Shown: positions 17,552-24,910 of the stretch, one piece after another
Position numbering within the stretch: the stretch's first letter is position 1
Layout of the letters: each line of letters opens with the position of its first letter
Assembly (NCBI RefSeq): GCF_001713455.1
Contig: NZ_CP016464.1
Span: forward strand, 1,474,001 to 1,538,000
Origin: Bosea sp. RAC05
GTDB lineage: Bacteria; Pseudomonadota; Alphaproteobacteria; Rhizobiales; Beijerinckiaceae
DNA: 64,000 bases
Reading direction: 5' to 3'
Position numbers and translations under genes: made by a program
The notes under the pieces: model-generated
What the model was told of the DNA's origin: nothing
The model's database searches: none
The model's input: the letters and a program-made list of their open reading frames with translations, nothing else

Positions 17552-19105
17552 TCAGATCACCGCCTCGATCAGGAACGGCCCCTTGCGGCCGAGAGCGCCC
17601 TTGAACAGCTTGGTGAATTCCTCGGCGGTGGTGGCGCGTGCCGCCTCCACGCCCATGCCGCGGGCCATCGCAACCCAGTCCAGCGCCGGCTCGTCGAGGT
17701 TGAGCATCAGCGTGGCGTTGCGGCCGAAATCATTGACGCCGACGGCGCGCATCTCGCCATGCAGGATCGCATAGGTCCGGTTGGCGAAGATCACGGTGAC
17801 GATGTCGAGGTTCTCGCGCGCCTGCGTCCACAGGCCCTGGACGGTGTACATGCCGGACCCGTCGGCCTGCATGCCGATGACCTTGCGATCAGGACAGGCC
17901 ACCGCCGCGCCGACGCACATCGGGATGCCCTCGCCGATCGCGCCGCCGGTCAGCTGCAGATAATCGTGCTGCGGTGCATTGTGGCACTGCTGGTAGAAGA
18001 CGCGGCCCGACGAGACCGACTCGTCGCAGATGATCGCGTTCTCGGGCAAAAGGCGCGCCACGATGGTGCAGACCTTGTCGGCGTCGAGGGTGCCCGTGGG
18101 CAGCGCCGTCTCGGTCTGCGCCTTGGCGATGAAGGCGGGCTCGACCTTGGTGGCGCCCGTCTCTTCCGCCAGCGCATCGAGCGCGCCGACGAGGTCGTCG
18201 CCCATCTTGCCGAGCGTGGTCACGGTGCAGCCGTCATGAATGAGCCGGCCGGGCTTTCCGGGATAGGCGAAGAAGCCGACCGGGATCTGCGCGCCGACCA
18301 GCACGAGCAGGTCGACGTCCTTCAACTGTTCCAGCGCCATGTCGACGGGGTAGAACACCTTGGGGATCGCGACGCGCCCGGCGCCACGCTCGATGCGCCC
18401 GTTCGACATCTGCCCGTACATCTTGCAACCGGTCGCCGCGCAGATGCGCGCCGCCGTTTCCAGCGCCCCGGCGCGCAGGGACGCGCCCGTCATCATCAGC
18501 GCCGCGCGTGAGCCATGCTGGCGCAGCGCGGCGGCGACCTCGCGGATGGTCTCGGCCGCGACCGTCCGGAAGGCCGGAACGGGCGTCGCCTTGACCTCGG
18601 CCGGCTCGACCGAGCCCCAGGCGCAGTCGCCGGGCAGGATCACGGTCGCGACGCCCGGCAGCGACATCGCCGCCGCATAGGCCTCGCCGATCGCGGGCCC
18701 GACATCCTCCGGCGTCGCGATCCGGTGCACGTAATGCGACATCGGCCGCGCCAGGCTCTCGATGTCGCTGGTCAGCGGCGCGTCGTTGACGAGATGATAG
18801 GTCGCGTGGTCGCCGACGACGTTGAGCATCGGTGTCCAGGCGCGCCGGGCGTTGTGCATGTTCGCGAGCGCGTTCGCCATGCCCGGCCCGCAATGCAGCA
18901 GCGTCGCCGCCGGCTTGTCGGCCATGCGGGCATAGCCGTCGGCCGCGCCCGTCACCACGCCCTCGAACAGGCCGAGCACGCAGCGCATCTCCGGCTTGCG
19001 GTCGAGCGCCGCGACGAAATGCATCTCGGAGGTGCCGGGATTGGCGAAGCAGACATCCACGCCATTGACGAGCAGCGTGTCGCAGAGGCGGTCGGCACCG
19101 TTCAT
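17552..19105 (-). CDS. ThDP-dependent enzyme, acetolactate synthase/benzoylformate decarboxylase-like
   Basis: This 517-residue thiamine-diphosphate enzyme has the three-domain plan of the acetohydroxyacid synthase/decarboxylase family. The N-terminal pyrimidine domain carries the catalytic-activation glutamate (GLFEGVVTGAADGYARM). A middle domain follows, and the C-terminal PP domain has QADGSGMYTVQGLW running to FANRTY, the DG...N diphosphate motif. It is shorter than AHAS large subunits and no ilvH-like small subunit is nearby, so branched-chain synthesis is unlikely. Decarboxylation or carboligation of a 2-oxoacid is possible, but the reaction is unknown. The start ATG at 19105 is well placed before GADRLCDTLLVNGVDVCFAN. 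It is divergent from a NitT/TauT-type ABC importer, suggesting joint control and a shared substrate. Confidence 0.8.
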   Translation of the reverse strand: MNGADRLCDTLLVNGVDVCFANPGTSEMHFVAALDRKPEMRCVLGLFEGVVTGAADGYARMADKPAATLLHCGPGMANALANMHNARRAWTPMLNVVGDHATYHLVNDAPLTSDIESLARPMSHYVHRIATPEDVGPAIGEAYAAAMSLPGVATVILPGDCAWGSVEPAEVKATPVPAFRTVAAETIREVAAALRQHGSRAALMMTGASLRAGALETAARICAATGCKMYGQMSNGRIERGAGRVAIPKVFYPVDMALEQLKDVDLLVLVGAQIPVGFFAYPGKPGRLIHDGCTVTTLGKMGDDLVGALDALAEETGATKVEPAFIAKAQTETALPTGTLDADKVCTIVARLLPENAIICDESVSSGRVFYQQCHNAPQHDYLQLTGGAIGEGIPMCVGAAVACPDRKVIGMQADGSGMYTVQGLWTQARENLDIVTVIFANRTYAILHGEMRAVGVNDFGRNATLMLNLDEPALDWVAMARGMGVEAARATTAEEFTKLFKGALGRKGPFLIEAVI

Positions 19106-19226
19106 TCGGAATATCCCACGGAAGAGAATGGAAGGGTCGTCAAAGGGACGCACAGGGGAGGGGATGTTCCCGATCCTGTCAAACGAGAGAATGTCATCGC
19201 TGTCCCCAACCCTGGTGATCGACGGC

Positions 19227-19254
19227 TTGACGGATTTGCATATGCATTTAACCT
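19227..19254 (+). promoter_or_regulatory. Candidate promoter with TGCATATGCA operator in the spacer
   Basis: TTGACG (19227-19232) and TAACCT (19249-19254) are spaced 16 bases apart and resemble sigma-70 -35 and -10 hexamers. The spacer contains the palindrome TGCATATGCA (19237-19246). The same core occurs in the hutI-hutF divergent promoter at 33037-33048 (TTGCATATGCAA). The binding protein ATG follows 97 bases downstream. Control by HutC or another GntR-type repressor is an inference. Confidence 0.5.
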
Positions 19255-19350
19255 CCGATGGAACGAAGGTTGCATCCGGCTGCGCCATACGCTGCGATGG
19301 GCTCCAGCCCTCGGGCAGCGGGTTGGACATCACAACAGGGGAGTTTCGTC

Positions 19351-20313
19351 ATGACGGGTTTGAAGCGTTGGAGAACGGCGGCGGGTCTCGGTCTCGCGGC
19401 GGCGCTGGTCGCCGGCGGCGCGCAGGCGCAGACCAAGGTCAACATCGGCATTTCCGGCTGGACCGGCTTCGCGCCGCTGACGCTGGCCAAGGAGGCCGGC
19501 ATCTTCGCCAAGAACGGGCTCGACGTCACCATCAAGAAAATCCCGCAGAAGGACCGCCATCTCGCCATCGCGTCGGGCGACATCCAGTGCGCGGCGACCA
19601 CGGTCGAGACCTGGATCGTCTGGGACGCCGCCGGCGTGAAGACCAAGCAGATCTTCCAGCTCGACAAGAGCTATGGCGCCGACGGCATGGTGACGCGCAA
19701 CGCCACCGCGTCGATCAAGGATCTCAAGGGCAAGACGGTCGCGGCCTCGGCGCCGGGCACCTCGCCCTATTTCGCGCTCGCCTGGTTCCTGAAGGAGAAC
19801 GGCATGTCCGTGAAGGACGTGACCGTGGTCAACATGGAGCCCGGCCCCGCGGCGCAGGCCTTCATCGCCGGCCAGAACGACGCAGCCATGACCTATGAGC
19901 CCTTTCTCTCGGCCGTGCGCGAGCGGCCCGATGCCGGAAAGATCATCGCCACCACGCTCGACTACCCGATGGTGATGGACACCTTCGGCTGCACCCCGGC
20001 CTTCCTCGCCGCCAATGACGCGGCCGCTGCTGCGCTCACCAAGAGCTATTTCGAGGCGCTCGAGATGATCGCCAAGGAGAAGGACAAGGCCTTCGGCATC
20101 ATGGGCGCCGACGTCAAGCAGTCCGCAGAGCAGTTCGGCAAGTCGGCCGCCTTCCTGAAATGGTCTGACGCCGCCGGCAACAAGGCCTTCTTCTCGGGCG
20201 AGTGGCAGGCCTTCTCGGCCAAGGCCGCCGACCTGCTGCTGGAGATCGGCCTGATCAAGGCCAAGCCCGATCTCGCCAGCCTCGTCGAGACGAAATACGT
20301 CGCCGGCAAGTGA
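19351..20313 (+). CDS. ABC transporter binding protein, NitT/TauT (SsuA/ThiY-like) family
   Basis: This 320-residue periplasmic binding protein is preceded by AGGGGAG (19337-19343). It has a signal peptide (MTGLKRWRTAAGLGLAAALV...AQAQ). The mature part starts TKVNIGISGWTGFAPLTLA, which is typical of the family that binds nitrate, taurine, alkanesulfonates or pyrimidine precursors, and continues with the KDRHLAIASGDIQ and GTSPYFALAWFL segments. The permease and ATPase follow on the same strand across a long inverted repeat. The ligand is unknown. Divergence from a ThDP enzyme and a possible HutC-type operator offer two leads. Confidence 0.88.
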   Translation: MTGLKRWRTAAGLGLAAALVAGGAQAQTKVNIGISGWTGFAPLTLAKEAGIFAKNGLDVTIKKIPQKDRHLAIASGDIQCAATTVETWIVWDAAGVKTKQIFQLDKSYGADGMVTRNATASIKDLKGKTVAASAPGTSPYFALAWFLKENGMSVKDVTVVNMEPGPAAQAFIAGQNDAAMTYEPFLSAVRERPDAGKIIATTLDYPMVMDTFGCTPAFLAANDAAAAALTKSYFEALEMIAKEKDKAFGIMGADVKQSAEQFGKSAAFLKWSDAAGNKAFFSGEWQAFSAKAADLLLEIGLIKAKPDLASLVETKYVAGK

Positions 20314-20339
20314 GCTGACCTCGGTCACCGCCGAGCAAG

Positions 20340-20565
20340 GCGCGGGGAACCCTCTCCCCACAAAAGTCGGCAGTAGCCGACTTTGACACTCCGGACGCTG
20401 ATCTCGGGCAGGCCCGAGATCAGGGAGAGGGCAGGGTGAGGGGTCGGCCGATTGACGCTTCGGTCGTGAGCTCACCGCTGCTTCGTTTCGTATTCGGCGC
20501 TTCACTGGTCCAGGGGCCGACACCTCACCCCTACCCCTCTCCTTACAGGAGAGGGGATCCCGCGC
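20340..20565. repeat. Long compound intergenic inverted repeat, copy 2
   Basis: The outer arms GCGCGGGGAACCCTCTCC and the reverse of GGAGAGGGGATCCCGCGC frame a 226-base element. Inside are further dyads: a perfect hairpin AAAGTCGGC/GCCGACTTT near 20364-20385, CTGATCTCGGGC/GCCCGAGATCAG at 20398-20423, and the pair AGGGTGAGGGGTCGGCC/GGGCCGACACCTCACCCCT. It lies between the binding-protein gene and the permease gene and fills the 275-base gap. The related element at 30023-30193 shares the outer and GTGAGGGGTCGG-type arms. Confidence 0.75.
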
Positions 20566-20588
20566 TTCCTCTCGTCAGCGACGTCATC

Positions 20589-21362
20589 ATGAAACCCCTC
20601 CAGCCGGTCTCCGCGTCCTCTCGCGTCGCCTATGGCGTCGCCTTTTTCGCGCTGTTCGTGGCGCTGTGGTCGGTCGCGACCTTCGGCGGCTATGTCCAGA
20701 AGCTGTTCCTGGCCGACCCGCTCACCATGGTCCGCGAGGGCTACAACCTTCTCTTCCAGTATGGCTTCGCCTTCGACATCGGCATGACGATCTGGCGCGT
20801 CGTCGGTGGCTTCGTGCTGGCGGCACTCGTCGCCCTGCCGATCGGCATCGCCATGGGCGCCTACAAGCCGGTCGAGGCCTTCCTCGAGCCGTTCGTCTCC
20901 TTCGCTCGCTATCTGCCGGCCTCCGCCTTCATCCCCCTGCTGATCCTCTGGGCCGGCATCGGCGAGGCGCAGAAGCTGCTCGTCATCTTCATCGGCTCGG
21001 TCTTCCAGCTGATCCTGATGATCGCGGTGGCGGTCGGCTCGATCCGGCGCGATCTCGTCGATGCCGCCTATACGCTGGGCGCCACCGACACCTCGGTGGT
21101 CAGGCGCGTGCTGTTGCCCAATGCGGCGCCCGAGATCGCCGAGATCTTCCGCCTCGTGCTCGGCTGGGCCTGGACCTATGTCATCGTCGCCGAGCTGATC
21201 GGCTCGTCCTCTGGCATCGGCCACATGATCACCGACAGCCAGGCGCTGCTGAACACCGGCCAGATCATCTTCGGCATCATCGTCATCGGCCTGATCGGCC
21301 TGGTCTCGGATTTCCTGTTCAAGGCGGTCAACCAGCGCCTGTTTCCCTGGGCGCAGAGATAG
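20589..21362 (+). CDS. ABC transporter permease, NitT/TauT (SsuC-like) family
   Basis: This 257-residue inner-membrane permease has about six hydrophobic segments. The family motif around LGATDTSVVRRVLLPNAAPE (the EAA-like cytoplasmic loop contacting the ATPase) lies near residue 175, and GLGWAWTYVIVAELIG-like sequence follows, typical of SsuC/TauC proteins. ATG 20589 begins MKPLQPVSASSRVAYG. The ATPase gene begins 11 bases after its stop. It completes the importer with the upstream binding protein despite the 275-base repeat-filled gap. Confidence 0.9.
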   Translation: MKPLQPVSASSRVAYGVAFFALFVALWSVATFGGYVQKLFLADPLTMVREGYNLLFQYGFAFDIGMTIWRVVGGFVLAALVALPIGIAMGAYKPVEAFLEPFVSFARYLPASAFIPLLILWAGIGEAQKLLVIFIGSVFQLILMIAVAVGSIRRDLVDAAYTLGATDTSVVRRVLLPNAAPEIAEIFRLVLGWAWTYVIVAELIGSSSGIGHMITDSQALLNTGQIIFGIIVIGLIGLVSDFLFKAVNQRLFPWAQR

Positions 21363-21373
21363 TCGGTCGCAAG

Positions 21374-22153
21374 ATGAGCAAGCTCCTGGTCGAGAACGTC
21401 GGGAAGATCTTCCCGGCCCAGCGCGGCGGCCAGCCGACGCGCGCCCTGATGCCGACCTCTCTCAGCGTCGACGACAACGACTTCATCGCCATCCTCGGGC
21501 CCTCGGGCTGCGGCAAATCCACCTTGCTGCGGATCATCGGCGGGCTGGAGACGGCGAGCGAAGGCCAGATCATGCTCGATGGCGCCCCGGTCTCCGGGCC
21601 TGGCGCCGATCGCGGCTTCGTCTTCCAGAGCTATACGCTCTTCCCCTGGCTGACGGTCGTCCAGAACATCGCCTTCGGCCTGCGCGAGAAGGGCATCGGC
21701 GAGCGCGAGCGGATTGACATCGCCCGTGGCTGGGCTGAGCGGGTCGGGCTGGCGAGCTTCGTCGACCATTTTCCCAAGCAGCTCTCCGGCGGCATGCAGC
21801 AGCGCACCGCGATCGCCCGCGCGCTGGCCAACGACCCCAAGATTCTGCTGCTCGACGAGCCCTTCGGGGCCCTCGACAATCAGACGCGCGCGCTGATGCA
21901 GGAAATGCTGCTCGGGATCTGGGAGCGCGAGCGCAAGACCGTTCTCTTCGTCACCCATGACATCGAGGAGGCGATCTTCGTCGGCTCGCGCGTCGTGGTG
22001 ATGAGCGCCAGGCCCGGCCGCATCAAGGCCGACATCGCGGTCGACCTGCCCCATCCGCGGCCCTACACCATCAAGACGAGCCCTGAATTCGTGGCGCTGA
22101 AGGAACGACTCGTCGAGGAGATCCGCTCCGAGGTGATGGCGGCCGGGCATTGA
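21374..22153 (+). CDS. ABC transporter ATPase, NitT/TauT (SsuB-like) family
   Basis: This 259-residue ABC ATPase shows Walker A GPSGCGKSTLLR (near residue 47), Q-loop FVFQSYTLFPWLTV, signature LSGGMQQRTAIARALA, Walker B ILLLDEPFGALD and the H-loop VTHDIEEA. All catalytic motifs are intact. It is the nucleotide-binding subunit for the permease just upstream. The gene is followed by an 88-base gap and a GntR regulator on the same strand. Confidence 0.93.
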   Translation: MSKLLVENVGKIFPAQRGGQPTRALMPTSLSVDDNDFIAILGPSGCGKSTLLRIIGGLETASEGQIMLDGAPVSGPGADRGFVFQSYTLFPWLTVVQNIAFGLREKGIGERERIDIARGWAERVGLASFVDHFPKQLSGGMQQRTAIARALANDPKILLLDEPFGALDNQTRALMQEMLLGIWERERKTVLFVTHDIEEAIFVGSRVVVMSARPGRIKADIAVDLPHPRPYTIKTSPEFVALKERLVEEIRSEVMAAGH

Positions 22154-22241
22154 GCGCGGCGCCACCCGCCGCCGAGACCCTCGCGACTCATTGACACGCC
22201 TCCGTGATGATGCTTGTTTCAATTCCAATTGGCCTGACCAC

Positions 22242-23102
22242 ATGGCCAAAGCGAGCTTCCCGAAAGAGGAAGCCGGGGATGGAAACCGGGAGCAGACTGT
22301 GCCGCTCGAAACTGTCGAGTCGCCACGCCTTTATCGTCAGATCGCCGACCAGCTCCGCCATCTCATCGATCGGCGCGAGTATCCGGTGGGCGGCCGGCTG
22401 CCGCCGGAGCGCGAGTTGGCGGAAAAGCTGGGCGTGTCCCGCCCCTCCGTACGGGAAGCCCTGATCGCGCTCGAGGTCGAGGGGCGGGTCCGGATCCGCA
22501 TGGGATCGGGCGTCTACGTCATCGACAAGCCCGCCGGTCTCCCCGCTCTGGCGCCGCTGGCCGAAGAGGCGCCGGAGGGACCGTTCGAGGTGCTCAAGGC
22601 GCGCGAGCTGATCGAGAGCGCGGTCTGCGCGGAGGCCGGCTCGCAGGCCGGTCGCCACGATGTCGCAAGCCTGGACGCCATTCTCGCGCAGATGGAAAAT
22701 CCGAATCTGACCGGTGACGAGCTGGTTGCGCTCGATCGGGCCTTCCATGTCGCCATCGCCGCCATCCTCGGCAATGCCGTGCTGGCGCGCTTCGTCGGGC
22801 TGCTCTTCGATCAGCGCATCAACCCCTATTTCCGGCAGCTCGCGAGCTACTTCGAGAACGCCGACTCCTGGCGCGAGGCCGTGGCGGAGCATCGCGAGAT
22901 CCGTGACGCGATCGCCGAGGGGCGAGGGGAGGCGGCGCAGGCGGCGATGCGGCAGCATCTGCAGCGCTCGCAGGAGCGGTTCTCGCAGAGCTTCGGCGAA
23001 GGGCCCGCTCCGGCGGGTTCGGCGCGGCGGGACGGCGTGCAGGCCAGCACGCGGCAAGGCGGGAGGGAGAGCGTCGTGACCCGCCTCGTCAGGAAGAACT
23101 GA
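22242..23102 (+). CDS. GntR family regulator, FadR subfamily (FCD domain)
   Basis: This is a 286-residue transcription factor. The winged HTH covers about residues 25-95 (LYRQIADQLRHLIDRREYPV, then GGRLPPERELAEKLGVSRPSVREALIALE-type sequence split over the standard GntR consensus). The C-terminal all-helical FCD domain carries likely metal/ligand residues in DRAFHVAIA and EHREIRDAI. FadR-type proteins bind small organic acids. ATG 22242 is the preferred start; an in-frame TTG at 22191 would add 17 residues. It precedes the TRAP transporter operon and probably represses it, releasing on binding the imported acid. Confidence 0.88.
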   Translation: MAKASFPKEEAGDGNREQTVPLETVESPRLYRQIADQLRHLIDRREYPVGGRLPPERELAEKLGVSRPSVREALIALEVEGRVRIRMGSGVYVIDKPAGLPALAPLAEEAPEGPFEVLKARELIESAVCAEAGSQAGRHDVASLDAILAQMENPNLTGDELVALDRAFHVAIAAILGNAVLARFVGLLFDQRINPYFRQLASYFENADSWREAVAEHREIRDAIAEGRGEAAQAAMRQHLQRSQERFSQSFGEGPAPAGSARRDGVQASTRQGGRESVVTRLVRKN

Positions 23103-23113
23103 CGCTCGCAGAC

Positions 23114-23143
23114 CACGACAACAAGAAGCACGACAACAAGAAG
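23114..23143 (+). repeat. Perfect tandem duplication of a 15-base unit in the TRAP leader
   Basis: The unit CACGACAACAAGAAG occurs twice without interruption (23114-23128, 23129-23143). The whole 23103-23170 leader is rich in A and C and has almost no pairing potential on the plus strand. It lies between the GntR stop and the binding-protein start. Confidence 0.9.
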
Positions 23144-23190
23144 ACTGAGACGACCAAGGCAACGAGAGCGATCCCACGGGAGGGACCAAC

Positions 23191-24165
23191 ATGATGAAGA
23201 CCTATCTGACGATGGCGGCGGTGGCCGCGAGCCTGATCGCGGTCGGCGCGCCGGCCCAGGCCCAGACCAAGCTGAAATGGGCGCATGTCTACGAGACCTC
23301 CGAGCCCTTCCACACCGAATCGGTCTGGGCGGCGGACGAGTTCAAGAAGCGCACCAATGGCCGCTACGAGATCACCGTCTATCCGGCCTCGCAGCTCGGC
23401 AAGGAAACCGACATCAACCAGGGCCTCACCCTGGGCACGGTCGACATCATCATCTCCGGTTCGAGCTTCGCCGCGCGCTCCTTCGCGCCGATCGGGGTGA
23501 CCTACTACCCCTTCACCTTCCGCAGCCCGGAGCATCTGCTCGCCTACACCAAGAGCGATGTCTTCACCGACATGGCCAAGGGCTATCAGGAGAAGACCGG
23601 GCACCAGATCGTCTCGGTGACCTATTACGGCACGCGCCACACCACCTCGAACCGGCCGATCAAGAGCTGCGCCGACATGAAGGGGCTCAAGATCCGTGTG
23701 CCCGACGTGCCGGCCTACCTCGCCATGCCGCGCGCCTGTGGCGCCAACACCGCGCCGATCGCCTTCGCCGAGGTCTATCTCGCGCTGCAGAACGGCACCG
23801 TCGAGGCGCAGGAGAACCCGCTGACCACGATCGAGGCCAAGAAGTTCTACGAGGTCCAGAAGCACATCGTCCTGACCGGTCACATCGTCGACCACCTCAA
23901 CACGGTCGTCGCCAAGCAGCTCTGGGACAAGCTCTCGCCCGAGGATCGCAAGATCTTCAGCGAAGTCGCGCAGGAGGCCTCCGCCCGGGCGACCAAGAAG
24001 ATCCAGGCAGACGAGGTCAAGCTCGTCCAGTTCTTCAAGGACAAGGGTCTGACCGTGACCGAGGTCGACAAGGCCGACTTCCTCGCCAACGTCCAGAAGA
24101 ACGTCACCTTCGAGCAGTTCGGCTATCGCAAGGCCGACTGGGAACGCATCCAGGCGATCAAGTAA
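23191..24165 (+). CDS. TRAP transporter periplasmic binding protein (DctP family)
   Basis: This 324-residue TRAP-type solute receptor has a strong ribosome site GGGAGGGA (23178-23185) and a signal peptide (MMKTYLTMAAVAASLIAVGA...AQAQ). Family features are LKWAHVYETSEPFH, VYPASQLGKETDINQGL, the carboxylate-binding arginine segment GLKIRVPDVPAYL, and ALQNGTVEAQENPLTTI, which is close to the DctP consensus. TRAP receptors mostly bind organic acids. The membrane subunits follow after a gap holding two hairpins, the usual arrangement for expressing more receptor than membrane protein. Confidence 0.93.
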   Translation: MMKTYLTMAAVAASLIAVGAPAQAQTKLKWAHVYETSEPFHTESVWAADEFKKRTNGRYEITVYPASQLGKETDINQGLTLGTVDIIISGSSFAARSFAPIGVTYYPFTFRSPEHLLAYTKSDVFTDMAKGYQEKTGHQIVSVTYYGTRHTTSNRPIKSCADMKGLKIRVPDVPAYLAMPRACGANTAPIAFAEVYLALQNGTVEAQENPLTTIEAKKFYEVQKHIVLTGHIVDHLNTVVAKQLWDKLSPEDRKIFSEVAQEASARATKKIQADEVKLVQFFKDKGLTVTEVDKADFLANVQKNVTFEQFGYRKADWERIQAIK

Positions 24166-24177
24166 GTCGCTATCTTG

Positions 24178-24266
24178 CCTCCTCGCGGTGACCGCTCGGT
24201 CATCGCGGGGAGGCGCAGCCGACGAAGCCATCCAGAGCCGCTGACACAGCTCACTGGATGGCTTCG
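24178..24266 (+). terminator. Two hairpins between TRAP receptor and membrane subunits
   Basis: Hairpin one pairs CCTCCTCGCGGTGACCG (24178-24194) with CGGTCATCGCGGGGAGG (24197-24213), 15 of 17 positions complementary with G-T pairs. Hairpin two pairs CGAAGCCATCCAG (24223-24235) perfectly with CTGGATGGCTTCG (24254-24266). Neither is followed by a T run, so they are more likely mRNA-stabilising or partly terminating structures than strong terminators. Confidence 0.6.
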
Positions 24267-24323
24267 CTGTGCTCGCCAAGACGATGGCCGCCGCGGCCGA
24301 GCTCCTCACGACTGGACCAGCCT

Positions 24324-24902
24324 ATGACCACAGCCCCCGAAATCCACACGCCTGTCACCGGCGAGGAACTCGCCCACGTCTTCGACGAGGCGCCGCCGCC
24401 GGCGGACCTCTCGGTCTACGGCGTCGAGGACTGGATCACGCTGGCCGCCTTCTGGGTCATGGTGGGCTGCGTCATCCTGCAGTTCTTCACCCGCTACGTC
24501 CTCAACAACTCCTTCGCCTGGACCGAGGAGATCGCCATCAACGCGCTGGTCGTCGTGGTCTTCCTCGGCGCCTCGCTCTGCGTGCGGGCCTCCCGCCACA
24601 TCCAGGTGGATTTCCTCTACCGCTACATGTCGGCGCGGACGGGCCGGATCATGGCGACCTTCGTCGATGCCGTGCGCATCGGCTTTTTCGCCTACGGGAC
24701 CTGGCTGACGTACAAATACTCCTCGCTGATCCCCGATGAGATGATGACGACGGTCGACCTGCCGAAGTCCATCATCTTCAACGCCGTCGTCCTCGCCTTC
24801 GCGCTGATGACGCTGCGGGCGCTCCACGTCGCCTGGCAGAACATGCGCCGCGGCTATTCCGTGCTGGAAAAGCCGGAAGCCTTCGACGGCTCGGAGGCCT
24901 GA
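24324..24902 (+). CDS. TRAP transporter small membrane subunit (DctQ family)
   Basis: This 192-residue protein has four predicted membrane segments (about residues 35-60, 75-95, 115-135 and 150-170). The family-typical FFTRYVLNNSFAWTEEIAIN block is at the end of the first segment and RASRHIQVDFLYRYM lies in the second loop. DctQ forms the membrane complex with DctM. It follows the receptor gene after 158 bases and precedes the large subunit by eight bases. Confidence 0.9.
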   Translation: MTTAPEIHTPVTGEELAHVFDEAPPPADLSVYGVEDWITLAAFWVMVGCVILQFFTRYVLNNSFAWTEEIAINALVVVVFLGASLCVRASRHIQVDFLYRYMSARTGRIMATFVDAVRIGFFAYGTWLTYKYSSLIPDEMMTTVDLPKSIIFNAVVLAFALMTLRALHVAWQNMRRGYSVLEKPEAFDGSEA

Positions 24903-24910
24903 GAACGACC

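Noticed and set aside
17552..19105. Acetohydroxyacid synthase large subunit (ilvB/ilvI)
   Set aside because: The protein is short, has no ilvH neighbour and lies beside a transporter. Only the ThDP fold is shared.
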